A DNA stretch of 64,000 bases, taken from NCBI RefSeq assembly GCF_901709675.1, contig NC_051103.1:1039501-1103500 (forward strand), in the 5' to 3' direction. Below the pieces are notes generated by a model. It was given only the letters and a program-made list of their open reading frames with translations. It was not told where the DNA came from and did not search any database. This stretch comes from Syngnathus acus. Lineage: Eukaryota > Chordata > Actinopteri > Syngnathiformes > Syngnathidae. Of the stretch, positions 1 to 10,379 are shown one piece after another (within the stretch, counting starts at the first letter, position 1; every line of letters starts with the position of its first letter). The position numbers and the translations under genes were made by a program.

Positions 1-420
1 GTAAGAGGGGAAGAGATGTTGTGTATTTTGGGCTAACTCAAATTCCGTAGTAGAAAACCCCCGGAAGTGGGATGGGCATTCTGTGTTGTTCTGGTACGCC
101 CTGTGAACGCACTGTGAGTAAGGAATAAAGCAGTTATCATTCACGTCGTTGTCCGACCTATTCTTGCTATCTAAGAACCTAGAAAATAGTAAGGATATAA
201 CATATATCACGGGTCATTACGACGACTTTGGTGGAGTTTTTACTGCTTCTTCCAACTCCTACCACGCTGACTGTAACCTGACACTCTCTGGCTGCGTCTA
301 GCCTCTTTTTTTTTATTGTCGGACTCGGTGGACTCGGTCAAAATCAGCACCGAGTCCGAGTCCGGCAAAAATGACCGAGTCCGACCGAGTCCCCGAGTCC
401 GAACCGAGTCCACAGCCCTG
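1..420. other. Unassigned sequence with a short purine-rich tandem tract
   Basis: No gene is recognised. Positions about 330-415 hold a short degenerate tandem repeat of the motif ACCGAGTCCG. The region from about 425 to 510 is the lead-in seen before each tRNA-Met-like unit in this window (a stretch ending in a ttttacagtaaaa motif). Confidence 0.4.
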
Positions 421-527
421 CTCAGAATAGAATAAAGTTTTCTGTCTGTAAAGTTGAGTTTAATTGAAATGGCCGGTGGTTGAATCAATTTTACAGTAAA
501 ATACCTTTGTAAAACCAACCATTCACG

Positions 528-600
528 GCCTCGTTAGCGCAGGCGGTAGCGCATCAGTCTAGTAAACTGAAGGTCGTGAGTTCAACCCTCACACGGGGCT
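528..600 (+). tRNA. tRNA-Met-like gene with anticodon AGT
   Basis: This is a 73-nt cloverleaf whose body matches elongator tRNA-Met (acceptor GCCTCGT pairing fully with ACGGGGC, Met-type D arm and T arm). The anticodon loop reads CTAGTAA, so the anticodon is AGT (Thr) and not CAT. The anticodon stem is perfectly paired, so the change is not simple decay. It could be a variant gene, a product of conversion with a tRNA-Thr gene, or a tRNA-derived repeat. It sits in the same repeated context as the copies at 800, 2492, 2809, 32658 and 33144. Confidence 0.6.
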
Positions 601-604
601 CTCC

Positions 605-700
605 TTTATTTAGTCCTAACCCTAACTCGAGCCCTTGTTGGAAACCCTCGCCCCAGTTGGAAACCTTAGTTGAAAACCCAAGTTTGAGAATGCTCAGACA
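605..700. repeat. Degenerate ccctagttggaaa minisatellite tract
   Basis: Short repeats of the type CCCTAGTTGGAAA, beginning with telomere-like CCTAACCCTAA, follow this tRNA-like unit. The same tract follows the tRNA-Met-like copies at 885-945, 2575-2700, 2895-2975, 32745-32835 and 33225-33355. Confidence 0.6.
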
Positions 701-799
701 AAAGTAACTTTTTCTTTCGATGAAGTTCAGTTTGATGGAAATGGCCGGTGGTTGAATCTTTTTTACAGTAAAATAGAATTTTAAGACAGGTGACACAAA

Positions 800-872
800 G
801 TCTCGTTGGCGCAGGCGGTAGCGCGTCAGTGTCGTAATCTGAAAGTCCAGAGTTCGATCCTCACACGGCGCG
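800..872 (+). pseudogene. tRNA-Met-like pseudogene, anticodon CGT
   Basis: The 73-nt tRNA-Met-like body has anticodon loop GTCGTAA (anticodon CGT), a damaged 3' acceptor strand (GGCGCG in place of GGGGCA) and a changed 5' end. The lead-in and trailing repeats match the unit at 528. Confidence 0.55.
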
Positions 873-1361
873 TGATTTATATATAGTCTAACTCTAGCCC
901 TTCCTGGAAACCCTAGTCCTAGTTGGAAATCCTAGCCTAGTTAAGTTTGATCAAAATGGGCGGTGGTTGAGTCAATTTTACAGTAAAAAACAATTGCACG
1001 AAATGCAAATACCGTAACTTTCGGACTATAAGTTTTTTTCATAGTTTGGGTGGGGGGGCGACTTATAATAAGGAGCGACTTATATGTGTTTTTTTTCAAA
1101 AATTTTCCCCCCCAAAAAAAAGTGAAACCGCGATAAACGGACCGCGATGTAGCAAGGGATTACTGTAATTTGAATTCCAAGTGACGGCCGCAACGCGACG
1201 CGGCGTGGCGCGGCGGTTGTTTAGATAAAGGACAAAGATTGATCACGGGATGACGAAGATGACGAAGGGCCCCACGTACACTTTGTTTCTAAGTGACACG
1301 GCGGACGAAGAGTTTGAAGGATTTAAGGATTTGGAGTGACACAGAAGGTTTGAAAAACTAT

Positions 1362-1690
1362 TATGGCTTTTACCCACGCCCGGTCCTACTCTCCGGAGCT
1401 CTTTTTCACCTCCGTGGATTGAAGTCGGGGGCCGGCGCTCGGCCGGGTGGCTGTCCAGGGACGGTGGATGGGGCTCGGACATGGCTTTTACGCACACCCG
1501 GTCCTACTCTACCGAGCTCTCTTTCACCTCCGTGGATGGAAGTCGAGGGCCGGCGCTCGGCCGGGTGGCTGTCTGGGGACGGTGGATGGGGCTCGGTCAT
1601 GGCTTTTACGCACACCCGGTTCTATGGAGCTCTCTTCCACTTCCGTGGCTGGAAGTCCACTCCGCCACACGCCTGGAAGTTTGTTTTGTT
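1362..1690 (+). repeat. 118-bp tandem repeat, about 2.7 copies
   Basis: Units begin at about 1363, 1481 and 1599 with ATGGCTTTTACSCAC and contain a GC-rich core. The overlapping reading frames found here are artefacts of this repeat. A shorter version is at about 4470-4700 in the sister element. Downstream at about 1692 is an AATAAAG motif. Confidence 0.75.
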
Positions 1691-1814
1691 AAATAAAGAG
1701 CCGTTTACCAAACCCACGTCTTTCCTTGAACTTTGTTAACACTACAATATTGTTATATAGTAGATCTGTGGAATAACGACGATGCTGACAATGCTCAGGG
1801 CTCACGCGCGGCGT

Positions 1815-2215
1815 TGTTGACAAAGGACGAGGAATTTGATCGATGGATTTAATGATTTAGAGTGCACAGATGGCTTGATAATACTATTGCTTATATAATA
1901 GTTATTTGATATCTAATTTATATATCGTTATATGGGCCTGTGGAATATTTTGAAGTGCAAGCGCCGTCAGCTGCGCGCACCCATTGTTGACAAAGGACGA
2001 TCGATGGATTTAATGATTTGGAGTGACACAGATGGTTTGATAACATTATTGCTTATATAATAGTTATTTGATATATAATTTATATATCGTTATATGGGGC
2101 TGTGGAATATTTTGAAGTGCAAGCGCCGTCAGCGGCGCGCACACATTGTTGACAAAGGACGATCGATGGATTTAATGAATTGGAGTGACACAGATGGTTT
2201 TATTAATGTGTTATT
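1815..2215 (+). repeat. 160-bp tandem repeat, about 2.5 copies
   Basis: Units share GACAAAGGACGATCGATGG followed by an AT-rich stretch and a CGCCGTCAGCGGCGCGC palindrome-like core. Successive units begin near 1831, 1991 and 2151. Confidence 0.75.
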
Positions 2216-2491
2216 TATGTAATCGTTTTTTTAATAACTCTGAATTTTACGTCAGGGCCGTTCTCAGCTCTTCGTTTGTGTTTATGTCACGTTAGCATAC
2301 CTATCGTTTAGCCTGTTGTTGCTCGTTCATGACTGTTCTTGGTGTTGGATTTTTTTGAATAAATTGCCCCCCAAAATGCGACTTATACTCCGGAGCGACT
2401 TATATATGTTTTTTTTCACATTTTTGGGCATTTTATGGCTGATGCGACTTGTACTCCGGAGCGATTTATAGTCCGAAAATTACGGTACATA

Positions 2492-2564
2492 GCGTCGTTG
2501 GTGCAGGTGGTAGCGTGTCAGTCTCATAATCTGAAGGTCGTGAGTTTGACCCTCACACGGGGCA
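2492..2564 (+). tRNA. tRNA-Met (CAT), possibly decayed
   Basis: The 73-nt sequence matches elongator tRNA-Met with anticodon loop CTCATAA and a T arm GTGAG-TTTGACC-CTCAC. The acceptor differs by one base (GCGTCGT against ACGGGGC, so position 3 pairs G with G). The A box has GTGCAGGTGG in place of GCGCAGGTGG. It may be a weak gene or an early pseudogene. Confidence 0.6.
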
Positions 2565-2808
2565 TACTTTTATATAGTCCTAACTCTAGCCCTAGTTGGA
2601 AACCCTCATCCTCATTGGAAACCCCAGTTGAAACCCTGGCCACAGTTTGAAACCTTAGTTGGCTTCCCTAACCCGAGTTGGAAACCCCAGTTTCAGAATG
2701 CTCAGACTTAAAGTAACTTTTTCTTTCTGTGAAGTTCAGTTTGATTGAAATGGCCGGTGGTTGGATCAATTTTACAGTAAAAAAGAATTGTAAAACTGCA
2801 AACGCACA

Positions 2809-2881
2809 GCCTCATTAGTGCAGGTGCTAGCATGTCAGTCTCACAATCTGAAGGTCAAGAGTTCGGTACTCAGGTGGGGCA
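2809..2881 (+). pseudogene. tRNA-Met-like pseudogene, anticodon CAC
   Basis: The body is Met-like, the anticodon loop is CTCACAA, and the T stem has lost pairing (GTCAAGAGTTCGGTACTCAG). Decayed member of the array. Confidence 0.55.
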
Positions 2882-3282
2882 GACTTTTTATATACCTAGT
2901 CCAAACTAGCCCTAACCCTAACTCTAGCCCTAGTTGGAAACCCTAGTCCTAGTTGGAAACCTTAGTTGGAAACCCTATTTTCAGTAGGGAGCAGGTTGCT
3001 CAGACTAAAATAAATTTTTCTTCTTTTAAGGGGTAGGGCAGCAAAGTAAGCAGGGATTGTGAATATCAGCAAGCACAGGTTGCTCGACTGGAGTCAAGAG
3101 AAACAATTTAAAAATTGTACGTAAAATGAAAAATTTGCCTCTTTCTTTTGGCTTTTGTCACTGACATTTGGGGTCACCACAACAAAGATCAAAACAGCAC
3201 ACAAACAGTTTACCTATATTTTTCTCTTTCAATTTGATGATACACTAGACATGAAGATCTGTTTAGATTTGAAATCTTATCC

Positions 3283-3766
3283 TGAAGGACATTTACACCT
3301 CCCATCTCACCCGCAAGGCGACCACGATTGTGAGTGATGTGAGTCACCCCGCTCACTCTTTGTTCGATCTTCTGCCCTCTGGGAAGAGGTACAGGAGCCT
3401 GCGCTCCCGCACCACCAGACTCACCAACAGCTTCATTCTCCAGGCTGTTAGGATCCTGAACTCTCTCCCCCCTTCTGCGTAGCGTCCTGTACTTTTGCGC
3501 TATATTCTGACTGTCTGCTGTATGCACACTTGCTCCATTTTTGCTCCTCTTATTTATTGTGTTATTTGTTTATTTATTATTTATTCATCACTCTTATTTA
3601 TTCATTGTTTGTGCCTTCTTGTTTTTATTTTTTTGTGTTGTTTACTTGTATGTATATTGTGTACTATGTCTTGTCACCGTGGGATAGTGGGAACGTTATT
3701 TCGATTTCTTTGTGTGTCTTGGCACGTGAAGAAATTGACAATAAAGCAGACTTTGACTTTTGACTT
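3283..3766 (+). mobile_element. Rex1-like LINE, family B, 3' fragment
   Basis: The open frame from about 3283 to the stop at 3479 encodes the C-terminal end of the family B reverse transcriptase (LLPSGKRYRSLRSRTTRL). It is followed by a 3' UTR ending in GACAATAAAG and a degenerate ACTTTG tail. It is 5'-truncated, with only the last 65 or so codons left. The same end is seen in the minus-strand copies at 23262 and 61328. Confidence 0.8.
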
Positions 3767-3865
3767 ATGCCAGATAGCCATACAAGAAATCCTGACAAGT
3801 GATAGCAGTGCAATGATTTTTGAGCATATAGAGTAAATCTACAGCCTAGATTCAAGTGAAGTTAA

Positions 3866-3962
3866 CTGACTTTGGATCAGAAGATTAATGGGTTCAAGTC
3901 CCTTCATTGTCAATTTAATGAATGTCAAGAGGAAAGTAGCCTAGTGGATAATGTGTCTAACA
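3866..3962 (+). pseudogene. Two tRNA-Arg half-genes
   Basis: Positions 3866-3912 match the anticodon arm to T arm of tRNA-Arg (TCG type, here TTG in the anticodon position). Positions 3936-3962 match a 5' half (GCCTAGTGGATAA). The order is 3' half then 5' half, so these are remnants of two separate copies. Confidence 0.45.
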
Positions 3963-4082
3963 TTAAATAATAGTTTTTGTTTTGTTCCTGCATTACCCAA
4001 TACATCTCCTTCACATTGTGACACATTCTCCCATTATCTGTCTGTGTTAGGTAGAGAAAAAGATTTTAAAGGAAAGGTAAGT

Positions 4083-4120
4083 ATTGTTGTGTTGTGTTGT
4101 GTTGTGTTGTATTGTGTGTT
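4083..4120 (+). repeat. GTTGT microsatellite
   Basis: Short perfect to near-perfect pentanucleotide run directly before the ACCGTA element. Confidence 0.7.
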
Positions 4121-4126
4121 GTCATT

Positions 4127-5172
4127 ACCGTATTTTTCGGACTATAGGTCGCGTTTTTTTTCATAGTTTGGGTGGGGGGGCAACTTATACTGAGGAGCGA
4201 CTTATATGTGATTTTTTGTCATAAATTTAAAAAATTAAATATGAACCGTGACGTAGCAAGGGATTACTGTAGTTTGAACTGCAAGTGACGTCAGCGGCGC
4301 GGCGGTTGTTTACTTAAAGGACAAAGGATTCGATCACGAGATGACAAAGATGACGAAGGGCCCCATGTACTACCGGCATCTTTAGTGGCTTTGCTTGTAA
4401 GTGACACGGAGGACAAAGAGTTTGAAGGATTTAATGATTTGGAGTGACACAGAAGGTTTGAAAAACTATTATGGGTTTTACGCACGCCAGGTCCTACTCT
4501 ATGGAGATATCTTTCACCTCCGTGGATGAAGGTCGGAGGCCGGCGCTCGGTCGGGTGGCTGTCCGGGGACGGTGGATGGGGCTCGGACAGGGCTTTTACG
4601 CACGCCCGGTCCTATTCTACGGAGCTCTCTTCCACCTCCGTGGCTGTGAGTGCCACCTCCGGGGATGGAAGTCCACGCCGCCACACGCCTGGAAGTCGAT
4701 GCCGGTGATTGGGGCCGTGTGGCGGTGAACTATTTATGTTATAGTTATTTGATATATTTTATTTCGTGTAGCAACTTGTATATGTTTTTATCGTTACAGT
4801 TCAGTAGTTGTTGGCTCGTTGAACTCTTTTTTTTGTGAAATAAAGAGCCGTTTACCAAACCCACGTCTTTCCTGGTACTTTGTTAAGACTAAACAATATT
4901 GTTATATACTAATCTGTGGAATAATGACGAGGCTGACATCAGCGGCGCACGCGCGGCGTTGTTGACAAAGGATGAGGAATTTGATCGATGGATTTAATGA
5001 TTTGGAGTGACACAGATGGTTTTATAATATTGTTGTTTATATGATAGTTATTTGATATATACTTTATATATCGTTATATGGGTCTATGGAATATTTAGAA
5101 TATTTAGACGTCAGCGGCGCGGCACATACGTGGCATCGTTTCCATAAAGGACGATCGATGGATTTAATGAGC
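4127..5172 (+). mobile_element. ACCGTA-family DNA element, left part
   Basis: It begins ACCGTATTTTTCGGACTATA and follows the same course as the element at 1011 (subterminal gcgacttata motifs, 118-bp repeat region, AATAAAG motif, 160-bp repeat region). It stops inside a 160-bp unit at about 5172. The missing right half is not next to it. Confidence 0.7.
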
Positions 5173-5441
5173 CCTAGCTGAGCTCAAGATAACTACTTCG
5201 AACCAGATCTGACAATTCATGATGTTATGGATTAAAGCTGTCTTCACGTTAAGAAGAATTGAACGGATTTAAAGAATGACTACGATAGGGAAATAAAGAA
5301 AAATTAAAGTTCTAATTACTGCAAATAAAACCATGCTCAACATAGTTAATACGAAATAATTGATAACCGAATTAAGGATTAAGAAGCAATTTAATGAATA
5401 GGCAAGAAAAAGAATGACAAGTCTCAATAGTTAATAGAGAA
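5173..5441. other. AT-rich stretch, no feature recognised
   Basis: This is unique-looking AT-rich sequence between the truncated ACCGTA element and the 5' end of the family A LINE. No coding frame or repeat is recognised in it. Confidence 0.4.
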
Positions 5442-8400
5442 ATCCAAGATGGCGGCGCCCCAGTTGGCCGCGGCCGCTACGGGTCTCAACATCCGACGTG
5501 TATTTTCACAAAATATGTCGCCTAGGACACTACAAACAACACAAAGTTTAGTTTATCCATCCAGTAGATTAGTGTATGATCGCCAGCGCCTGCTGGAGGT
5601 ACGGTCATCAAGTGTTTTCGGACTCGTAGCCACAACTACCCTAGTCTGTTTGCGTAGCCTCGGAGTGCTTAGGGCGCTAGCCCCAGAAGCTCACGACGCA
5701 GCGGGCTCGCCGGGCAGCTCACGCCGGAGGAGGAGTAAGCGTAGGCGGTGTGACCGGCGGCGAAAGCGCGGCTGTCGAGGTGGGCTAACGGCTAAGCTTA
5801 AAGTTAACCCCTACAAACCGCCGCTTCCATCCATCTTCCTCTCCAACGTCCGCTCACTGGATAATAAAATGGACCATCTAAAACTGGAACTCTCTTCAAA
5901 GAGGGAAGTTAGAAACTGCTGCGCTCTCATCCTGACGGAGACATGGCTGAACTCATCAATGCCGGACAACGCCGTTAGCCTGGAGGGGCTCGCTACATTC
6001 CGCGCCGACAGAAACAGCGAGCTAAGCGGTAAATCCCGAGGAGGTGGGCTGTGTGTCTACATCAACAACAACTGGTGCAAAAATGCTAGATCTGTCGCCA
6101 GCTTCTGCTCTTCGGACATCGAGCTTTTGACTGTTAACTGCAGACCCTTCTACCTGCCCAGAGAGTTTACTGTTGTTAGCATCACGGCTGTGTATGTGCC
6201 TCCCAGCGCTAATACTAAAGAGGCCATGAGTGTTCGCTATCGGACAATCAGTGAGCTGCAATCCACGCACACAGAGGGGGTTTTCATCATTGCTGGGGAC
6301 TTCAACCAGGCTAGCATGAAGACTATTCTCCCTCATTTTTACCAACACGTGGATTTTCCAACTCGGGGAGAGAACACTCTGGACTTGGTTTACACCAATA
6401 TAAAGGATGCATTCAGAGCAGCCCCCCGCCCCCACCTCGGCTCTTCAGACCACCTATCTGTTATGCTAATCCCTGCATACAGGCCCCTGCTGATCAGAGC
6501 AAAACCCACAGTGAAGCAGGTGAGGGTGTGGTCTGAGGGGGCCATGGAGGCACTCCAGGACTGCTTTGAGTGCTCTGACTGGGACATGTTCAAGTCAGCA
6601 GCAACATATGACAATCAGATCGACATTGATGAGTACGCCATGACTGTGTCAGCCTACATCAACAAATGCTCCGAGGACGTCAGCACCACTAAGAACATCA
6701 TCACCCGAGCCAACCAACGACCCTGGATGACTGAGGATGTACGTCATACGCTACGAGCACGGAACTCAGCCTTCAAGTCTGGCGACAAGGAGGCACTGAG
6801 GACTGCGAGAGCCAACTTGAACCGTGCCATCAGGCTAGCGAAGCGAAGCCACAGTCGAAAAATTCAGGATTTTTTCCACGACGCCAATAACACCAGGAGT
6901 ATGTGGCAAGGCATACGGGCGATCACGGACTACAACTTACCCTCCCCCCCGGTGGGTGAGGTTGATGCTGACTTCCTAAATGGTCTAAATAACTTCTTTG
7001 GGCGTTTTGAGGCACTAAACAGCACTCCTGCAGTTAAAACTGTTCCCCACCAGGAAGAGGAGGCCCTCTGCCTTGACTCAGCCGACGTGTGGAAGACTCT
7101 GAGAAGAGTCAACCCACGTAAGGCCCCAGGCCCCGACAACATACCTGGGCGGGTGTTCAAAGAATGTGCAGGCCAGCTGGCTGGTGTCATCACAGACATT
7201 TTTAACATCTCGCTGGACCAAGCCAAAGTGCCAGTGTGCTTCAAGGCTGCCTCCATCATTCCGGTGCCGAAGAAACCTCAAATCACCTCATGGAATGACT
7301 ACAGACCTGTGGCACTGACTCCCATCATGATGAAGTGCTTCGAAAGGCTGCTCAAAGATCACATCGTCTCCAGACTCCCCCCAACATTCGATCCGTTCCA
7401 GTTTGCCTACCGGCAGAACCGCTCTACTGAGGATGCCATCTCCTCCGTTCTTCACCTGAGCCTGGCTCACCTGGAGGAGAGGAACACCCACGTGCGGTTG
7501 CTGTTCCTGGACTTCAGCTCAGCGTTTAACACCATCATTCCACAACATCTGGTGGAAAAACTGGAACACCTGGGCTTCAGCACCCCCCTTCGGAACTGGC
7601 TGCTAGACTTCCTCACCAACAGACCTCAGTCAGTCCGGGTCGGACAGAACACCTCAGATGTCATCACCCTCAGCACAGGCTCCCCTCAGGGCTGCGTCCT
7701 GAGCCCCCTGCTGTTCACCCTGATGACACACGACTGCGCCCCCAGGTTCACCACCAATCACATCGTGAAGTTTGCAGACGACACAACGGTGGTGGGCCTC
7801 ATCAGGGACAACAACGACCTGGACTACAGAGAGGAGGTGGAGCAGTTGGTGGGCTGGTGCAGAGAAAATAGCCTGATCCTGAATGTGGAGAAGACGAAGG
7901 AGATCATCGTCGACTTCAGGAAGAACCAGCCTCACCACGCTCCACTGATCATCAACAGCTCAGCTGTGGAGGTGGTCAGCAGCACTAAATTCCTGGGAGT
8001 CCACATCACAGACGACCTCACCTGGACTGTGAACACCACAACACTGGTCAAGAGGGCACAGAAGCGCTTGTACTTCCTGCGGAGGATGAGGAGAGCCCAC
8101 CTGCCCCCACCCATCATGAGGACGTTCTACCGAAGCACCATAGAGAGCATTCTGACAAGCTGTCTCTCGGTGTGGTGTGGAGGTTGCAGCGCCTCCGATT
8201 GGAAGAACCTGAGGAGAGTGGTGAGGACAGCAGAGAGGATCATCGGGGCTCCTCTTCCCTCCATTCAGGACTTGTCATCCCAGCGCTGCGTGTCCCGAGC
8301 CCGTAATATTATCAGTGACCCATCACACCCCCACCATGGACTGTTCTCCCTGCTGCCCTCTGGGAAGAGGTTTCGCAGCATCCGCTGCAGGTCCACCAGG

Positions 8401-8690
8401 TTCTGCAATAGTTTTTTCCCTGCTGTCGTCAGACTGTTGAACATTCAAACGTAGCATTCCTCTGCACACTTGTAAATACTGCTTTTGTCTCCTGCACTGT
8501 TTACATACTTTATCACTGCTGCACTTTGTACTTTATAATTATCTTATTTCATATTTTTATATAGAATGTCACTTTTTAACCAGCCGAAATACCACTACAT
8601 TGTTGAAAGCCGTATGCAACGAAATTTCGTTTTGTACACACCTAGTGTTGACAAAATGACAATAAAGTTCTGTCTAAGTCTAAGTCTCTA
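5442..8690 (+). mobile_element. Rex1-like LINE, family A, full-length copy 1
   Basis: The 5' end (ATCCAAGATGGCGGCGCC) is the same as that of the minus-strand copy at 48002-51251, which defines the element's start. The 3' UTR ends GACAATAAAGTTCTG followed by about three AAGTCT repeats. One long ORF fills the element. Placement near the Rex1/CR1 group rests on RT motifs and is inference. The element has landed at or beside an ACCGTA-family element. A target duplication is not obvious. Confidence 0.85.
5449..8454 (+). CDS. Endonuclease / reverse transcriptase of Rex1-like LINE A (intact)
   Basis: This intact 1001-residue protein has an ATG start in a CAAGATGG context. An Arg/Lys-rich N-terminal region (about 90-110) is followed by an apurinic-type (EEP) endonuclease at about 130-340, with SNVRSLDN at about 133, LTETWLN, GDFNQ at about 283 and SDHLS at about 332. 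The reverse transcriptase spans about 540-850, with APGPDN at about 561, [10 protein letters not shown] at about 687, [13 protein letters not shown], and the catalytic FADD at about 775. A C-terminal region typical of the Rex1/CR1 group follows. The protein would nick target DNA and copy its RNA into the site (target-primed reverse transcription). All visible catalytic residues are present, so the copy could be active. No separate ORF1 is seen. Confidence 0.9.
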   Translation: MAAPQLAAAATGLNIRRVFSQNMSPRTLQTTQSLVYPSSRLVYDRQRLLEVRSSSVFGLVATTTLVCLRSLGVLRALAPEAHDAAGSPGSSRRRRSKRRRCDRRRKRGCRGGLTAKLKVNPYKPPLPSIFLSNVRSLDNKMDHLKLELSSKREVRNCCALILTETWLNSSMPDNAVSLEGLATFRADRNSELSGKSRGGGLCVYINNNWCKNARSVASFCSSDIELLTVNCRPFYLPREFTVVSITAVYVPPSANTKEAMSVRYRTISELQSTHTEGVFIIAGDFNQASMKTILPHFYQHVDFPTRGENTLDLVYTNIKDAFRAAPRPHLGSSDHLSVMLIPAYRPLLIRAKPTVKQVRVWSEGAMEALQDCFECSDWDMFKSAATYDNQIDIDEYAMTVSAYINKCSEDVSTTKNIITRANQRPWMTEDVRHTLRARNSAFKSGDKEALRTARANLNRAIRLAKRSHSRKIQDFFHDANNTRSMWQGIRAITDYNLPSPPVGEVDADFLNGLNNFFGRFEALNSTPAVKTVPHQEEEALCLDSADVWKTLRRVNPRKAPGPDNIPGRVFKECAGQLAGVITDIFNISLDQAKVPVCFKAASIIPVPKKPQITSWNDYRPVALTPIMMKCFERLLKDHIVSRLPPTFDPFQFAYRQNRSTEDAISSVLHLSLAHLEERNTHVRLLFLDFSSAFNTIIPQHLVEKLEHLGFSTPLRNWLLDFLTNRPQSVRVGQNTSDVITLSTGSPQGCVLSPLLFTLMTHDCAPRFTTNHIVKFADDTTVVGLIRDNNDLDYREEVEQLVGWCRENSLILNVEKTKEIIVDFRKNQPHHAPLIINSSAVEVVSSTKFLGVHITDDLTWTVNTTTLVKRAQKRLYFLRRMRRAHLPPPIMRTFYRSTIESILTSCLSVWCGGCSASDWKNLRRVVRTAERIIGAPLPSIQDLSSQRCVSRARNIISDPSHPHHGLFSLLPSGKRFRSIRCRSTRFCNSFFPAVVRLLNIQT

Positions 8691-8692
8691 AG

Positions 8693-9868
8693 ACATGAAC
8701 GAGCAACAACAGGCTAAACGATACGGTATGCTAACGTGACATAAACACAAACGAGAAGCTGAGAACGGGCCTGATGTAACAATAACAGTTATTCAAATAA
8801 CTATAACATAAATAACACCTTTATCAAACCATCTGTGTCACTCCAAATTATTAAAGCCATCGATCGAGTTGGTTCTCCTTCATGTATACAAGTCCGACAT
8901 CAGCGGCGCGTTACAGTTAAAAATTTTCTACAGGCCCATATAACAATATATAAACTATGTATGAAATGACAATAATATAAACAACAATTTTATCGAACCA
9001 TCCGTGTCACTCCAAATCAATAAATCCATCAGAATCTTCGTCTTCCGTGTCATTTGAGAAAAAAGAAAAAGAAAAGAAAAGTTGACGCCGGAAAGACTAC
9101 GTGTGCCACAGACGTCAGACTAGATATATTAAATAAATGTAATATAAACAACAATTTTAACAAACCATCCGTGTCACTCCAAATCATTAAATCCACCGGA
9201 ATATTCATCCCGTGTCAAAAACCCCCAAAAATAAACAGATGGCGATTCCGGACCTACGTGCGGCGCTGATGTCAGCCTCGTTGTCAGTTGGCGGCTCCAA
9301 TTATTCCACAGATCTACGTATATAACTATATTGTAGCGTTACCGAAGTACCAAGCAAGACGTGGGTTTGGTAACAGGCTGGCTCTTTATTTCACAAATCA
9401 AGCGCTCAACACGTGAGCCAACACACGCAAGCGCCCAGGATCGCTCGTTCCGCCCCCCCACCCCCGGCTGCCTTCACGGCCTCCCTACAAAATCGGAAAC
9501 TACTGAAGTCTAACAACATACACGTTGCTACTCTAAATAAACTACATATCAAATAACTATAACATAAATAATACGTTTATCGAATAATCTGTGTCACTCC
9601 AAATCACTAAATCTCCCGACTTTGGAAGTCAGTGAATGGAACTCATTGTCAGTGAGGCTCCAATTATTCCACAGCCATAGTGCGCCCTTATGCGGTTTGA
9701 AATGAAAATTACATGTGAAGTGATCAACTATACTAGTAAGTAAGTAAAGTGTTAATGATCAAGTAAAAATTTGTGAAAAAATTCACATATAAGTCGCTCC
9801 TGAGTATAAGTCGCCCCCCCACCCAAAGTATGAAAAAAGAACGCGATTTATATTCCGAAAAATACGGT
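8693..9868 (-). mobile_element. ACCGTA-family DNA element, inverted and truncated
   Basis: Read on the minus strand, it begins at 9868 with ACCGTATTTTTCGGAATATA and carries the same subterminal gcgacttata motifs, the AATAAAG region (about 9350-9400) and 160-bp type units (about 8830-9200). It ends at about 8693 in the segment that lies before the right end of the complete copy (compare 2255-2340). It is convergent with the copy at 4127. LINE A lies between them. Confidence 0.65.
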
Positions 9869-9892
9869 ATATAAATGTATTATTTATTTATA

Positions 9893-9962
9893 TAAAGGCC
9901 GGTCCACGAAAATATTTCTTACACGTAACCGGTCCGTGGTGCAAAACAGGTTGGGGACCACT
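9893..9962 (-). mobile_element. hAT-type terminus, single-ended fragment
   Basis: The minus strand begins CAGTGGTCCCCAACC, a widespread hAT MITE end, and continues with CCGGTCCG-type sequence. The other end was not found. Confidence 0.5.
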
Positions 9963-9969
9963 GATTTAG

Positions 9970-10379
9970 TAGAAGGTGGCTACAGATAAAACTTTGAGTT
10001 TATTTTGAAAAACTTACAGGTCACTCACTTAAGTTCAAACGCACGCACAACCAATGCAGCTATATAATAACTCTGCTGCAAACATAGGTTAACGCACTTG
10101 GGTTGATAACTGAACCCTGGTCTTTCACACGACAAGCAGAGATACTATCCACGATACTAACGAGGAACATGCCCTGTGTTAGGGCAAGATGGACTGCTTG
10201 GCGGGAGAAAGGAAAGGGAGGGGGCAGAAAGGGGAACGCTCACGGAACACATGCGCGTATAACTATTATGTGGATTTTAATCATCTGTAAACGTTATTAA
10301 AACAGTACTGAAATGGGGCAATCTGCTGGTCTGGTTCGTATATGCCTGCCTTCAAGTTTAGAGGGCACTACCTTTAGGG
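9970..10379. other. No feature recognised
   Basis: Mixed-composition sequence with no recognised coding frame, RNA gene or repeat. Confidence 0.3.

Larger units (their letters stand above)
1011..2486 (+). mobile_element. Non-autonomous DNA transposon (ACCGTA family), complete copy
   Basis: The element starts ACCGTAACTTTCGGACTATA and ends with the inverted form of that end (AGTCCGAAAATTACGGT), so it has terminal inverted repeats of about 20-25 bp. Subterminal motifs reading gcgacttata recur at both ends. Inside are a 118-bp tandem repeat (about 1362-1690) and a 160-bp tandem repeat (about 1815-2215). No transposase is encoded. A target duplication is not clear. Related copies lie at 4127-5172 and 8693-9868. 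Superfamily is not assigned. Confidence 0.7.

Noticed and set aside
1293-1739. Overlapping plus and minus frames of 70-148 codons
   Set aside because: They lie on the 118-bp tandem repeat of a MITE. The frames are open because the repeat length and GC bias keep them so. No domain is seen.
6022-7938. Antisense frames up to 137 codons over LINE A
   Set aside because: Shadows of the intact LINE ORF. The same shadows recur on the opposite strand at 48577-50671 over the second copy.
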